A stretch of 64,000 nucleotides of DNA from Pontibacter ramchanderi (GTDB lineage Bacteria; Bacteroidota; Bacteroidia; Cytophagales; Hymenobacteraceae): contig NZ_PJMU01000002.1 in the NCBI RefSeq assembly GCF_002846395.1, forward strand, positions 124,001 through 188,000. Direction: 5' to 3'. The notes under the pieces were generated by a model. It worked only from the letters and a program-made list of their open reading frames with translations, did not search any database and was not told the origin of the DNA. Positions 16,975 to 24,440 of the stretch are shown here, piece by piece (the stretch's first letter is position 1; each line of letters starts with the position of its first letter). The position numbers and the translations under genes are program-made.

Positions 16975-17130
16975 TGAATGAGTGATTGAGTGATTGAGTG
17001 ATTGAGTGATTTTTGAATAAGTGGTTGAGTGAATTGTCAGTTTGTTGATGGCTAAATTGTTTAATTGTGATTAGAAAAATCAAATTCACTAAATAAATCA
17101 TTTACTCATTCACTCAATCACTCAATCAAA
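16975..17130. repeat. Paired ~8-bp-unit array (GTGATTGA type)
   Basis: The left arm is four near-perfect units of GTGATTGA directly after the cdd stop. The right arm (ACTCATTCACTCAATCACTC) ends one base before the ATG of the hydrolase gene. The two arms are complementary over more than 20 bp, with an AT-rich centre. Confidence 0.85.
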
Positions 17131-17131
17131 A

Positions 17132-17773
17132 ATGAACTCGCACAAACTGACAGTGCCTCGCACGGCGCGCTACTATACCTTGGGCACCTCCTCCGAGCAC
17201 ACCCGCGATGTTTGGGTGGTTTGCCATGGGTATGGACAGTTGGCTCGCTACTTTTTAAGGCACTTTGCGGTGCTGGACGATGGCGCTACCCTGGTGGTGG
17301 CGCCAGAGGCACTGTCACGATTTTACCTCGATGGGTTTTCGGGTAGGGTGGGCGCTACCTGGATGACCAGGGAAGACCGGCTTTCGGAAATTGAGGACCA
17401 GGCTGCTTACCTGAACTTACTGTTGCAGGAGGTTTTGCTGCAGGTGCCGGCAGATGTGCGGGTACATGTGCTGGGCTTTTCGCAAGGCGGTGCCACAGTC
17501 TGCCGCTGGCTTTCCACGAACCAGGTGCCTTGCCGGCATTTGGTGCTCTGGGCAGCCTCTTTTCCCGAAGATATTGAGTTTGAAACAGGTAAAACAGCAT
17601 TTGCAGGTAAAGCAGTAGATGTGGTATACGGCACGCAAGATGAATTTATTACGCCAGACAAGCTGCAGCACCAGCAGCAAATCATGAACCGTCTCGGAAT
17701 TTTACCTCAAATCCACACCTTCGAGGGAGGGCATACCATAACCCCGGATCTGCTGCTTAAACTGAAAGCTTAA
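17132..17773 (+). CDS. Alpha/beta-hydrolase (carboxylesterase/phospholipase type)
   Basis: This 213-residue cytosolic protein has an alpha/beta-hydrolase fold of the YpfH/carboxylesterase kind. The nucleophile is Ser117 in GFSQGGATV, the oxyanion region is VVCHGYGQLARYF, the acid is likely the Asp of VYGTQDEFI, and the His lies in FEGGHTITPD. The substrate cannot be named. The ATG sits one base after a complementary repeat arm, so its translation could depend on folding of that array. Confidence 0.85.
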   Translation: MNSHKLTVPRTARYYTLGTSSEHTRDVWVVCHGYGQLARYFLRHFAVLDDGATLVVAPEALSRFYLDGFSGRVGATWMTREDRLSEIEDQAAYLNLLLQEVLLQVPADVRVHVLGFSQGGATVCRWLSTNQVPCRHLVLWAASFPEDIEFETGKTAFAGKAVDVVYGTQDEFITPDKLQHQQQIMNRLGILPQIHTFEGGHTITPDLLLKLKA

Positions 17774-18000
17774 TCTTTCACCTATCTTTCTTGAGACAAA
17801 ACCTGGCTTTAACGCCGGAGTTATTGTTATAACATATGATACACTTTTATTAAGTATAGCACCCCGGAAATACCCATTTCTAGGTATTTTAGTTAATGTA
17901 CAAATAGATATATACAAATTTAAAGAAAAGTTATTTAAATTTGTGGTGATCTAACTGTAACAAACCCATTTCCATTTCATATCTACTTTATTTAATTCCT

Positions 18001-19341
18001 ATGAGGAGAAATCTCTACTTATCCTTTATTTTCTTTTTACTCGCGTTTTCTGCCCTTGCACAGGGCAAGATTAACGTCGCTTCGAATTTCCCGGATGCCA
18101 AGTTCTTTTTACTCAATGATGCGGACAACAGCACCGTGAGCGAACTCGGTGTCGGAAGCATAGAGCTGAAGCTGAACAAAGACTCCCGCAACCGCATAGC
18201 TGTGGTGAAAGAAGGTTATGAGCCTGTGATCCGGGAGTTTCCGCGCACCATGAAGTGGGACAAAGACCAGAAAGTTGAGCTGGCCAACCGCCTCATCGAC
18301 ATCAGCGTAGAGCCTTATGATGCGGAGATCTACATTGACGGCCGTCTGGCTGGCACCAAACGCATTAACCTGATCGTGGAGAAGGACAAGTTCCTGAATG
18401 TAGAGGTAAAAAAGCCGGGCTTCGCACCGCAAACCAAGGTATACTACAACCAGAAGGACCGCGAGGCGCCTCCCGTAAAAGACTTTTTTGAACTAAAAGA
18501 CCGCCAGGTGCGACTGGAAGTGATTCCGGCCGACGCCTCCGTGGCGCTGAACGGGGTAGTGACCGGCCGCGGCAACACCGATGTGAGCGTTCCGTTTGGC
18601 ACCTGCGTAACCGTGACCGTTACGAAAGACGGCTTCGCTGAGGTGGTGCAAGTGTTCTGCAACAAACCTGCCACAGACCCGCTTCCTCCGCTGCGCAGCC
18701 GCGCCCTGCTCGAGGACCGTCTGGTAAAAATGACTACATCCCCAGCTGATGCCAACATTGAAGTGGCTGGCAAAGTGGTTGGGGTGGGTAAATACGACCT
18801 GAAAGTACCCAAGAACGGCTGCGTGGAAGTACGCGTGATGAAAGACGGTTTCCTGCGCTACATCAAAAACTACTGCAACCAGGAAAACATGCAGGCACCG
18901 GAGCCGACTGAGTTCGTAGAACTAGCTGTGGATGAGGCCTATACCTCTTCTATCTCTTCCGACATGGCCAATGTGCGCATCACCATACCTGTGAACAAAG
19001 GAGTAGACCCGGCCGACGCCTGGAGAATCCTGAGCTCAATCATCACCAAGCGTTTCGACGTGCTGGAGACAGTGGACTACAACACCGGTTACCTGACCAG
19101 TGCCTGGCAGGTGCAGAACTTCAACGGCGCCAACATGATCCGCACCCGCGTGATCGTGAGCAGCGGCGGTAACTCCAACGACCTGACCTATGTGGTGAAG
19201 ATCGTAAGCCAACGCCACGAGCGGGAAAACAACACGGCACGCAACATTAGTGTGAAAGATGACGAGGACTTTAAAGACTGGGGTCGCCTACTGAAGCGCT
19301 ACGACGGTCTGATCGAGGAGATTCAGGCACGATTACAGTAA
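18001..19341 (+). CDS. Secreted protein with four PEGA-like repeats
   Basis: This 446-residue protein has a signal peptide (1-20, ending SALAQ) and four related beta-rich units at about 23-90, 98-165, 170-235 and 241-305. Each has a P.DA(x)nI/V...G core and a DGF/PGF turn, resembling PEGA carbohydrate/surface repeats. Units 3 and 4 each carry a Cys pair 18 residues apart (202/220 and 274/292), probably disulfides. The C-terminal part (310-446) is an unrecognised domain. A hairpin terminator follows. Function unknown; surface or periplasmic scaffolding is an inference. Confidence 0.75.
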   Translation: MRRNLYLSFIFFLLAFSALAQGKINVASNFPDAKFFLLNDADNSTVSELGVGSIELKLNKDSRNRIAVVKEGYEPVIREFPRTMKWDKDQKVELANRLIDISVEPYDAEIYIDGRLAGTKRINLIVEKDKFLNVEVKKPGFAPQTKVYYNQKDREAPPVKDFFELKDRQVRLEVIPADASVALNGVVTGRGNTDVSVPFGTCVTVTVTKDGFAEVVQVFCNKPATDPLPPLRSRALLEDRLVKMTTSPADANIEVAGKVVGVGKYDLKVPKNGCVEVRVMKDGFLRYIKNYCNQENMQAPEPTEFVELAVDEAYTSSISSDMANVRITIPVNKGVDPADAWRILSSIITKRFDVLETVDYNTGYLTSAWQVQNFNGANMIRTRVIVSSGGNSNDLTYVVKIVSQRHERENNTARNISVKDDEDFKDWGRLLKRYDGLIEEIQARLQ

Positions 19342-19369
19342 GTTTTTATACCTCAGGATCATAACAAAG

Positions 19370-19401
19370 CTCCGGCCAAATCGCCGGGGCTTTTCTTTTT
19401 A
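19370..19401 (+). terminator. Terminator after the PEGA-like gene
   Basis: GCTCCGGC pairs with GCCGGGGC across a 6-nt loop and is followed by TTTTCTTTTT. Confidence 0.75.
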
Positions 19402-19511
19402 ATGGCTTCTCATACCATACAAGTACAGAATCCTGCAGCTTATTGCAGCGTAAGTCTAAATTAAGTCTTAGCTTTAATACACGAATTGCCCGTTGTCGGT
19501 TATACCTGCCC

Positions 19512-20660
19512 ATGTCACAAACAGAGCCTTTCTTCAGATTCGACTGGTTTGCTGCCATTCTGTTGGTAGGCGTGGTGCAGGGCTTCTTTATGAGCCTGCT
19601 GTTCCTGGCCAGGCGCCCGCACAGGCAACCCTACCACCACCTGCTCTTGGCGGCGCTGGCCTTCACCTTCGCCTGCATGGTGCTGGAGGTTTTTCTGTGC
19701 TACAGCGGCCTGATGTTCCGCACCTTGCACCTGGTTGATTTCTCGGAGCCGGCAAATTTTGCTGTTGGTCCGCTCACGTATCTGCTTTTCCGGAGCCTAA
19801 GCGGTTACAAGTGGACGAAGCGGCAGTGGCTGCATTTCATTCCTTTTGCGGTGTACTTCCTCTACCACATCCTTTTTTACATTCAGCCGGAGGAAGTCAA
19901 ATACAACGCTTACATCAGTGCCTACTTTCCGGAGATGGCGCGTTTGCCGGTCACCATCGAGCTTTTCTGGGACCCGCTGCACTGGACTTGGTATGTGAAC
20001 GAGCTGACCATACTGCACATTCTCGTCTACATTATCATGTGCTTTCTGCTTTTAAGGAAAAAGAACACAACGGAATCCCCAATCCCCTACTTCTATACCT
20101 GGGCCAGGTTTCTGCTCTACTTCTTTGTTGCCACGCTGGTGCTGATCGTGGTCGTGAAGCTAAGTTACGAACGCGACCTGGGCGATCATTTTCTGGCCAT
20201 TTTCCTGGTGCTGCAGCTCTTTTTTGCGAGTTACAAGATCATCACCGATTCTGCTTTCTTCCAGCCCGTGGTGCAGGTGAAGTATGAGAAGTCTGCCCTG
20301 AGCGAGGAGGCCAAGCAAGACCTGATCCACAAGCTCAAAGCGGCCGAGCAGGAAAAATTCTATACCCTGCCATCTGCTTCCCTCCCTACCCTGGCCAAAC
20401 AGCTGCATACCTCGCCCCACTACCTGTCGCAGAGCCTGAACGAGCGCCTGGGCAAGAGCTTTTTTGAATACCTGGCAGAGCTGCGCATACAAGAGGCCAA
20501 AGCCATCCTGGCAGACCCTGCTCAACAGCACCTGAAAGTAGAGGAAGTGGCCGAGCAGGTAGGCTATATGTCGAAGTCCGCCTTTAGCAGCGTGTTTAAA
20601 AAATACACCGGCCAGACGCCGGGGCAATTCCGCAAATCAGCCGTTTCCGGCTCCGTTTAA
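19512..20660 (+). CDS. Membrane-anchored AraC-family regulator
   Basis: Starting from the ATG at 19512 this is a 382-residue protein. The N-terminal half has about seven membrane helices (ILLVGVVQGFFMSLLFLA onward). The C-terminal ~110 residues are an AraC-type double helix-turn-helix, ending VEEVAEQVGYMSKSAFSSVFKKYTGQTPGQFRK. This arrangement suggests a sensor that responds to a membrane or extracytoplasmic signal and controls DNA directly. The acyltransferase gene lies 90 bp downstream on the same strand and is a possible target or partner; that link is inferred. Confidence 0.9.
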   Translation: MSQTEPFFRFDWFAAILLVGVVQGFFMSLLFLARRPHRQPYHHLLLAALAFTFACMVLEVFLCYSGLMFRTLHLVDFSEPANFAVGPLTYLLFRSLSGYKWTKRQWLHFIPFAVYFLYHILFYIQPEEVKYNAYISAYFPEMARLPVTIELFWDPLHWTWYVNELTILHILVYIIMCFLLLRKKNTTESPIPYFYTWARFLLYFFVATLVLIVVVKLSYERDLGDHFLAIFLVLQLFFASYKIITDSAFFQPVVQVKYEKSALSEEAKQDLIHKLKAAEQEKFYTLPSASLPTLAKQLHTSPHYLSQSLNERLGKSFFEYLAELRIQEAKAILADPAQQHLKVEEVAEQVGYMSKSAFSSVFKKYTGQTPGQFRKSAVSGSV

Positions 20661-20750
20661 GTACTTCCCTATAAATTAGCACCCCGCCCTTATCGGCAGA
20701 TTCTTCTGATGAGGTCTGCTTTAGCGATGTTTGTATCAAACTAAAACGCT

Positions 20751-21953
20751 ATGGAAAATCAGATCAAAATCAGACGCTACGAGTTCGACTGGCTGCGGGT
20801 GCTGGCCTTTTCGCTCCTCATATTTTACCACACCGGCATGTACTTCGTCAGCTGGGACTGGCACGTCAAAAACCCGGTTCTCAGCGAAACGCTGCAGGTG
20901 CCCATGATCTTCATGAGCCAGTGGCGCATGTCGCTCATTTTTCTGGTGTCGGGCGTGGGCGTATACTTTGCAATGGGATTCCGGAGTGCGGGTACTTTCG
21001 CCAGAGACAGGCTCAAGCGCATTTTGCTGCCCTTGGTCATCGGGATGCTGCTGGTCGTGCCGCCACAGGTATACTTTGAGCGGGCAGCGCAGGGTACGGC
21101 CACCGATTACTGGAGTTTCTATTCTTCTATTTTTGAATTTGAGCCCTACCCGGAAGGCAACTTTAGCTGGCACCACCTCTGGTACCTGGCTTACATCTTT
21201 TGCTACAGTCTGCTGCTTCTGCCGCTGCTGGCATATCTGCGCCGGGCCAGCGTGCATACGGCAGGTATACGGGGCTGGGTGCTACTGACAGCGCCAGCGC
21301 TGTGGCTAAGTATAGGCGGTGTGCTTCTCAACGAACGCTTTCCGGCCACTAACGCCCTGATCGATGACTGGGCCAACCATTTCCTGTATATCACGGTCTT
21401 TCTGATCGGCTTTCTGTTGATGAAAATCCCTCAGCTGCAGGATCAGGTGCGGGAGATACGCTGGCACAGTCTCGCCTTGGCAGGTATAACGCTAGCCCTC
21501 CTGTATACCTTTTACTGGTTTAAGGACAGAGACCTGAGCGGGATGGAGTTGAACTTCTACTATGTATTAAAACAAAGTAATCGCTGGTTTTGGCTGATGG
21601 TAATACTCGGGTTCGCCATGCAGCACCTCAACCTGAAAAACAAATACCTGGCGCAGGCCAACGAGATGGTATACCCATTTTACATCCTGCACCAGACCGT
21701 GATCGTGGCATTGGGCTATTACCTGCTGCAGGTAGACTGGAGCATCGGCTTTAAGTTTGCATTTATGAGCCTGAGCACCTTCGTTATCTGCTTCCTGCTG
21801 ATCAGATACCTGATCATGCCATTCAATTGGCTCCGTATACTTTTCGGCATGAAATCCGTCCAGAGAATAGAAACGCTGCGACTTACGGGACTAAATATCG
21901 AGAAGAGAAAGGAAAGTGAGCCCGTTGTGAGCAGTTGGGAGGTTCGGCAATGA
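20751..21953 (+). CDS. Membrane acyltransferase (acyltransferase-3 family)
   Basis: This 400-residue integral membrane protein has about ten helices and features of the acyltransferase-3/OpgC-like family: RRYEFDWLRVLAFSLLIFYH with the catalytic-type His and upstream Arg, SLIFLVSGVGVYFAMG, and WHHLWYLAYIF. Family members O-acylate sugars, glucans, peptidoglycan or secondary metabolites at the cytoplasmic membrane. Acceptor unknown. It follows the membrane-anchored AraC gene, suggesting regulated modification of a surface glycan; this is inference. Confidence 0.85.
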   Translation: MENQIKIRRYEFDWLRVLAFSLLIFYHTGMYFVSWDWHVKNPVLSETLQVPMIFMSQWRMSLIFLVSGVGVYFAMGFRSAGTFARDRLKRILLPLVIGMLLVVPPQVYFERAAQGTATDYWSFYSSIFEFEPYPEGNFSWHHLWYLAYIFCYSLLLLPLLAYLRRASVHTAGIRGWVLLTAPALWLSIGGVLLNERFPATNALIDDWANHFLYITVFLIGFLLMKIPQLQDQVREIRWHSLALAGITLALLYTFYWFKDRDLSGMELNFYYVLKQSNRWFWLMVILGFAMQHLNLKNKYLAQANEMVYPFYILHQTVIVALGYYLLQVDWSIGFKFAFMSLSTFVICFLLIRYLIMPFNWLRILFGMKSVQRIETLRLTGLNIEKRKESEPVVSSWEVRQ

Positions 21954-21987
21954 TGTCCGGGAAGAAGAGTCAGCAAGAGAGCTGTCG

Positions 21988-22383
21988 CTAACTCTTCTCC
22001 CACATGCCTTCCATCACCACCTCCAGTAAGTGCTGGTCCGGATCCCGGAAGTAGAACGACAGGAAGCCGCGGCCCCAATCGTACTCCTGCTCTACGGCTA
22101 TACCTGCCTCCTCTACTGTGCGCTTCCAACCATCGTAGTCATCCCGGCTTACCTCAAAAGCCAGGTGTAGCTGGCCCGAGCCGTAGTGCGGTGGCAGGGT
22201 CCCTCCTTTTTTGGAGGCCTCGGGCAGGAAGCACAGCAGTACCGACTCTCCAGCCCTGAAAAAGATGTGCCGGTCCTTCACCTCCCCGATCACAGGCAAA
22301 CCTAACTTGCCATTATAAAACCGGCGGCTGCGCTCCAGATCCGTCACATACAGGCAAGTTTCTTTTATTTTTTTTATCTCCAT
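21988..22383 (-). CDS. VOC-family (glyoxalase-fold) protein
   Basis: The start at 22383 gives 131 residues, MEIKKIKETCLYVTDLERSRRFY, the usual VOC opening. Paired beta-alpha-beta-beta-beta modules follow, with likely metal ligands in HLAFEV and in the late DPDQHLLEVVMEG. Family members include glyoxalase I, fosfomycin resistance enzymes and dioxygenases. The GKLGLPVIGEVKDRHIFFRAG segment is fosfomycin-protein-like but not diagnostic. An upstream in-frame extension of 32 residues lacks family similarity and was not used. Confidence 0.85.
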   Translation of the reverse strand: MEIKKIKETCLYVTDLERSRRFYNGKLGLPVIGEVKDRHIFFRAGESVLLCFLPEASKKGGTLPPHYGSGQLHLAFEVSRDDYDGWKRTVEEAGIAVEQEYDWGRGFLSFYFRDPDQHLLEVVMEGMWEKS

Positions 22384-22500
22384 CGCTACACATTGAAAAC
22401 ATTCATCCGGCAAAAAAACAGGTATTTCCAGTTTGTACGCAACCACAGGGCTTTTGCTTTCCGTTATACCTAGGCGCACCTACTTCTATTAAATAACGCT

Positions 22501-23355
22501 ATGAAGCTTATGTTGAAAATACTCGCCTTTTTCATACCTGTCCTGGTAGTCCTCTTTTACTTTTTAGGGCGCCCCTTCGATACCAACACAAGCGCATCCC
22601 CAGCAGCCGGGAAACTAGTCAGACTGGCGAAATTACCCTCTCAGGTGAGCGAAAGCTCAGGCGTTGAGTTTATACCTGAGCGCGACGCCTACATCACCCA
22701 CAACGATGCTGGCAATAAACCATACCTCTACCTGGTGGACCGCAAAGGAAAATTGCTTGAGACCATTAAACTTAGCCTCCCTAATGTAGATTGGGAGGAC
22801 CTGGCGCGCGACAGCGATGGCAACATCTACATAGCAGACACGGGCAATAACAACAACAAGCGCAAGGAGTTGGCCATCTACAAACTCCAACTCGACAAGC
22901 CGGATCAAATAGAGGCCATTCGGTTTACCTACGAAGATCAGAAGAAGTATCCGCCCGCTGAAAAAGACATGAACTTTGATGTGGAGGCCATCTTCTGGCA
23001 AGGCGGCAAGCTATACCTGGTATCGAAGGACAGGGGCAAAAAAGTAACGGCCAAGGTATACGAGCTCCCCGACAGCGGCGGGCAATACAAGGCCAAACTG
23101 CTGGGCAGTCATAAACTGGGCGTACCGGTAACTGGCGCAGCCAGCAATGCCGATGGCAGTGCTGTGGCGCTTGTGAGCGAGGGTGCCCTACATGTTTTCA
23201 GCAACGTGGACAACCCAGGCTCCTTTTACAAAGGCGATTACCAGAAAATGGGTATTAAAAAAGCTGGGCAGACAGAGGCTGTGGCCTTTGAAAATGAAAA
23301 CACGCTGGTGATCACGAGCGAAGACGGCGGCTTGTTCAGGTTTAGCCTGAACTAA
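22501..23355 (+). CDS. Membrane-anchored beta-propeller-like protein
   Basis: This 284-residue protein has an N-terminal membrane anchor or uncleaved signal (residues 5-23) and a repeated-strand domain with ESSGVEFIPERDAYITHNDAG, DWEDLARDSDGNIYIADTGNN and NFDVEAIFWQGGKLYLVSK blades. This resembles SdiA-regulated/esterase-like propellers that bind calcium or sugars. No catalytic motif can be named. It stands between a VOC gene and lgt, convergent with the latter, with a strong hairpin between. Confidence 0.65.
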   Translation: MKLMLKILAFFIPVLVVLFYFLGRPFDTNTSASPAAGKLVRLAKLPSQVSESSGVEFIPERDAYITHNDAGNKPYLYLVDRKGKLLETIKLSLPNVDWEDLARDSDGNIYIADTGNNNNKRKELAIYKLQLDKPDQIEAIRFTYEDQKKYPPAEKDMNFDVEAIFWQGGKLYLVSKDRGKKVTAKVYELPDSGGQYKAKLLGSHKLGVPVTGAASNADGSAVALVSEGALHVFSNVDNPGSFYKGDYQKMGIKKAGQTEAVAFENENTLVITSEDGGLFRFSLN

Positions 23356-23378
23356 GGGCGTATACTTCCCCAAAACCA

Positions 23379-23404
23379 AACGGCCAGCATTACTGCTGGC
23401 CGTT
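23379..23404. terminator. Hairpin terminator between propeller gene and lgt
   Basis: AACGGCCAGCA and TGCTGGCCGTT form a perfect 11-bp stem with a 4-nt loop between two convergent genes. Confidence 0.75.
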
Positions 23405-23424
23405 ACTATTTCTGTGTCGTTTCT

Positions 23425-24267
23425 CTATTTCCGGGCAACCTGCCGTGACGACTTCCCTCCTGGCAAGGCTGGCTTTGGGTTCTGCCATACTCTGAAAAGG
23501 ATGATCAAACCGGCAATGATCAGCGGGATGCTCAACTGCTGCCCAATGTTTAGCGCCATCGTCGCCTCTTTTTCTACCTGCACTTCTTTCAGGAACTCTA
23601 CCAGGAAGCGGAACGTGAACAGGGCCGTCACGAAAATACCGAACAGCAAACCTTTAGGCAGTGCCTCTTTGTATTTTTTCCAAAGCCAGTACAGCAGCAC
23701 AAACAGCACAAACACACTGAACGACTCATACAACTGCGTAGGATGGCGCGGCACGTGCGAGTACTCGCTCTGGCGCACGAAAATAAAGCCCCACGGCAGG
23801 TCAGTCGGTCGCCCGAATATCTCAGAGTTCATCAGGTTGCCCAGTCGGATGAGCGCGCCACCGAGGGCCACCACGATTACGATCCGGTCCAGCACCCACA
23901 TGTAGTCGAAGTTGTGATTGCGGCTGAACAGCCATAGCGCCAGCAGAATGCCAATGGTAGCACCATGACTGGCCAGTCCGCCTTCCCAGATCTTCAGTAT
24001 TTCGATCGGGTTGCTCAGGTAATACTCGGGCTGGTAGAACAAGGTATGGCCCAGGCGCGCGCCTACCACCGTGCCCACGATCATGTACAGGGTGATGATG
24101 TCCACATCGCCTTCGGTGCGGCCCTCTGCCACGTAGATTTTGGTCAGGATGCGTTGGCCAAACACGAACGCCAGCGCGAACAGGAGTCCGTACCAGCGCA
24201 CCTCGAAGGCCCCAATGGAGAAGATGGAAGGACTTACGTCCCAGGTAATATAGTTCAGGATGCTCAT
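23425..24267 (-). CDS. lgt: Prolipoprotein diacylglyceryl transferase
   Basis: The start at 24267 gives a 280-residue enzyme (MSILNYITWDVSPSIFSIGAFEVRWYG) with about seven membrane helices. The Lgt signature appears as GGLASHGATIGILLALWLF and GGALIRLGNLMNSEIFGRPTD, followed by VPRHPTQLYES. It attaches diacylglycerol to the lipobox Cys of prelipoproteins, such as the several lipoproteins in this window. A longer frame adds 35 residues upstream without family similarity. Confidence 0.96.
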   Translation of the reverse strand: MSILNYITWDVSPSIFSIGAFEVRWYGLLFALAFVFGQRILTKIYVAEGRTEGDVDIITLYMIVGTVVGARLGHTLFYQPEYYLSNPIEILKIWEGGLASHGATIGILLALWLFSRNHNFDYMWVLDRIVIVVALGGALIRLGNLMNSEIFGRPTDLPWGFIFVRQSEYSHVPRHPTQLYESFSVFVLFVLLYWLWKKYKEALPKGLLFGIFVTALFTFRFLVEFLKEVQVEKEATMALNIGQQLSIPLIIAGLIILFRVWQNPKPALPGGKSSRQVARK

Positions 24268-24370
24268 ATACAGCAGTATGGTTCCGCCAAAGTTACAATA
24301 TTTAGCAACTCCAAAAAACCAGCACCTGTCAGGTGTAGGTATATTTATCCACAGGTAGAGCCACCTAAGC

Positions 24371-24419
24371 AAAAGGCACCAGCCTACCTTGCGCTCGCAG
24401 GTATAGGCTGGTGCCTTTT
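24371..24419 (-). terminator. Long terminator of nadE
   Basis: AAAAGGCACCAGCCTA pairs perfectly with TAGGCTGGTGCCTTTT (16 bp), and the loop can extend it through CCTTGCG/CGCAGG. The loop side contains one copy of the iterated CAGGTATA octamer. Confidence 0.8.
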
Positions 24420-24440
24420 ACAGGTAAAGGCTGCCTCCTG

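Noticed and set aside
13330..17130. CRISPR array
   Set aside because: The repeats are 8-bp degenerate units without spacers, arranged as inverted arms, and no cas genes are present.
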